DNA of 13,310 nt, taken from DAOTTI01 sp034437795 (GTDB lineage Bacteria; Chloroflexota; UBA11872; UBA12225). This document shows positions 12,830 to 13,310 of this stretch, in pieces (positions within the stretch are counted from its first letter, which is position 1; each line of letters begins with the position of its first letter). The notes beneath the pieces were generated by a model. It did no database searches, was not told where the DNA came from, and saw nothing but the letters and a program-made list of their open reading frames with translations. The stretch is taken from NCBI GenBank assembly GCA_034437795.1, contig DAOTTI010000247.1:1-13310 (forward strand), in the 5' to 3' direction. Made by a program: the position numbers and the translations under genes.

Positions 12830-13310
12830 TTAGCTGGCGCGGAGCTGGCTCATCTCGCCGATGAGGCTGGAGATCAGCTCGCTGGCCTGGGCACGGGTCA
12901 GCCCGTCTGTCGCCACCGTCTTGCCAGTGGCCCGCGCCATGCGGGCGATGGTCTCGAGCTGCTTGGGCGTCGCCGGCGGGCTGCCGGCTCTGACCGCACT
13001 GCCCGGCGCTGGGGCGCGGTCCGGCCGCGGGCCTCGCGCCGGCACCGGCTGCTCCTCCGCCTCCGCCGGCTCAACGTCCTCCGCCGGCTCGACGGCGCGC
13101 AGTGCCTGCCTGGCGCCAGACGGGCGGCCGGCAGGTACGGCCGGTCGCTCCTGCTCCTCCAGGTCGTCGGCGTCGGCCAGCTCCTCCAGGGCCGTCACGC
13201 CCACGTTGACCGCATCCCGCAGGGCGCGCGCCTTGGCCCGCGTCTCCGCCATGCGGATCAGATGCGGCGCCATCAGGCGCGTGACGTTGGCCGGGGAGGC
13301 GTCCCCCAGG
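12830..13310 (-). CDS. Partial protein resembling single-strand-annealing (Rad52/Erf-like) proteins, C-terminal part
   Basis: The frame is open to the window edge, so the start lies outside; about 160 residues are visible. The first visible part, LGDASPANVTRLMAPHLIRM followed by AETRAKARALRDAVNVG, resembles the AETRA-x-x-RALR helix seen in phage-type and bacterial Rad52/Erf-like annealing proteins. It is followed by an acidic, Pro/Ala/Glu-rich linker of about 80 residues with low complexity, then a compact C-terminal helical unit TPKQLETIARMARATGKT with LTRAQASELISSLI, a KQ...LT+xEAS pattern often attached to such proteins. I do not have an experimentally studied match; DNA annealing is inferred from these motifs alone. 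It ends 54 bp before the nicotinate phosphoribosyltransferase gene on the same strand. The internal ATG at 13273 is not the real start, since conserved-looking sequence continues upstream. Confidence 0.6.
   Translation of the reverse strand, partial: LGDASPANVTRLMAPHLIRMAETRAKARALRDAVNVGVTALEELADADDLEEQERPAVPAGRPSGARQALRAVEPAEDVEPAEAEEQPVPARGPRPDRAPAPGSAVRAGSPPATPKQLETIARMARATGKTVATDGLTRAQASELISSLIGEMSQLRAS

Overview
The window is very GC-rich bacterial chromosome, densely packed with housekeeping-type genes. There is no phage, transposase, CRISPR or RNA gene. The protein set (def-fmt pair, low-affinity iron permease family protein, CinA, PatA-like acyltransferases, PimA-like glycosyltransferase, phosphatidylinositol-type CDP-alcohol transferase, HisB, SpoIIE/PP2C phosphatase, NAPRTase) suggests a Chloroflexota bacterium, perhaps Thermomicrobia or a relative, with a deep actinobacterial-like lineage as the alternative. 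This placement rests on recognised protein motifs only, not on a search.

Layout. 163-1863 (+): peptide deformylase and methionyl-tRNA formyltransferase. 1860-5132 (-): iron permease family protein, CinA and a Gfo/Idh/MocA oxidoreductase. 5407-9399 (+): a lipid locus with a good sigma-70-type promoter, two tandem PatA/HtrB-type acyltransferases (ATGA overlap), a PimA-like GT4 mannosyltransferase and a CDP-alcohol phosphatidyltransferase with its own likely promoter. 9658-11126 (+): HisB, a GC-rich nested inverted repeat, and a PP2C/SpoIIE phosphatase. 11330-13310 (-): nicotinate phosphoribosyltransferase and the C-terminal part of a protein resembling single-strand-annealing proteins.

How the genes fit together. 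The 5.4-9.4 kb locus has the parts of the mycobacterial PIM pathway: PI-phosphate synthase, PimA and PatA. The order differs and the acyltransferase is duplicated. A phosphoinositol-acylmannoside membrane lipid is the natural prediction. CinA and the NAPRTase both touch NAD metabolism, but the CinA C-terminal NMN-deamidase domain has lost its signature Ser, so only the PncB route looks intact here.

The intergenic regions are unusual. Most longer gaps carry copies of two dispersed repeat families: (i) arrays with an exact 7-bp period (GAGNNNN units), and (ii) REP-like hairpins built on CCCTCTCCC/GGGAGAGGG with a conserved flank. In two gaps the families sit side by side. Several genes appear to use leaderless or non-Shine-Dalgarno starts, with a -10 box immediately upstream.
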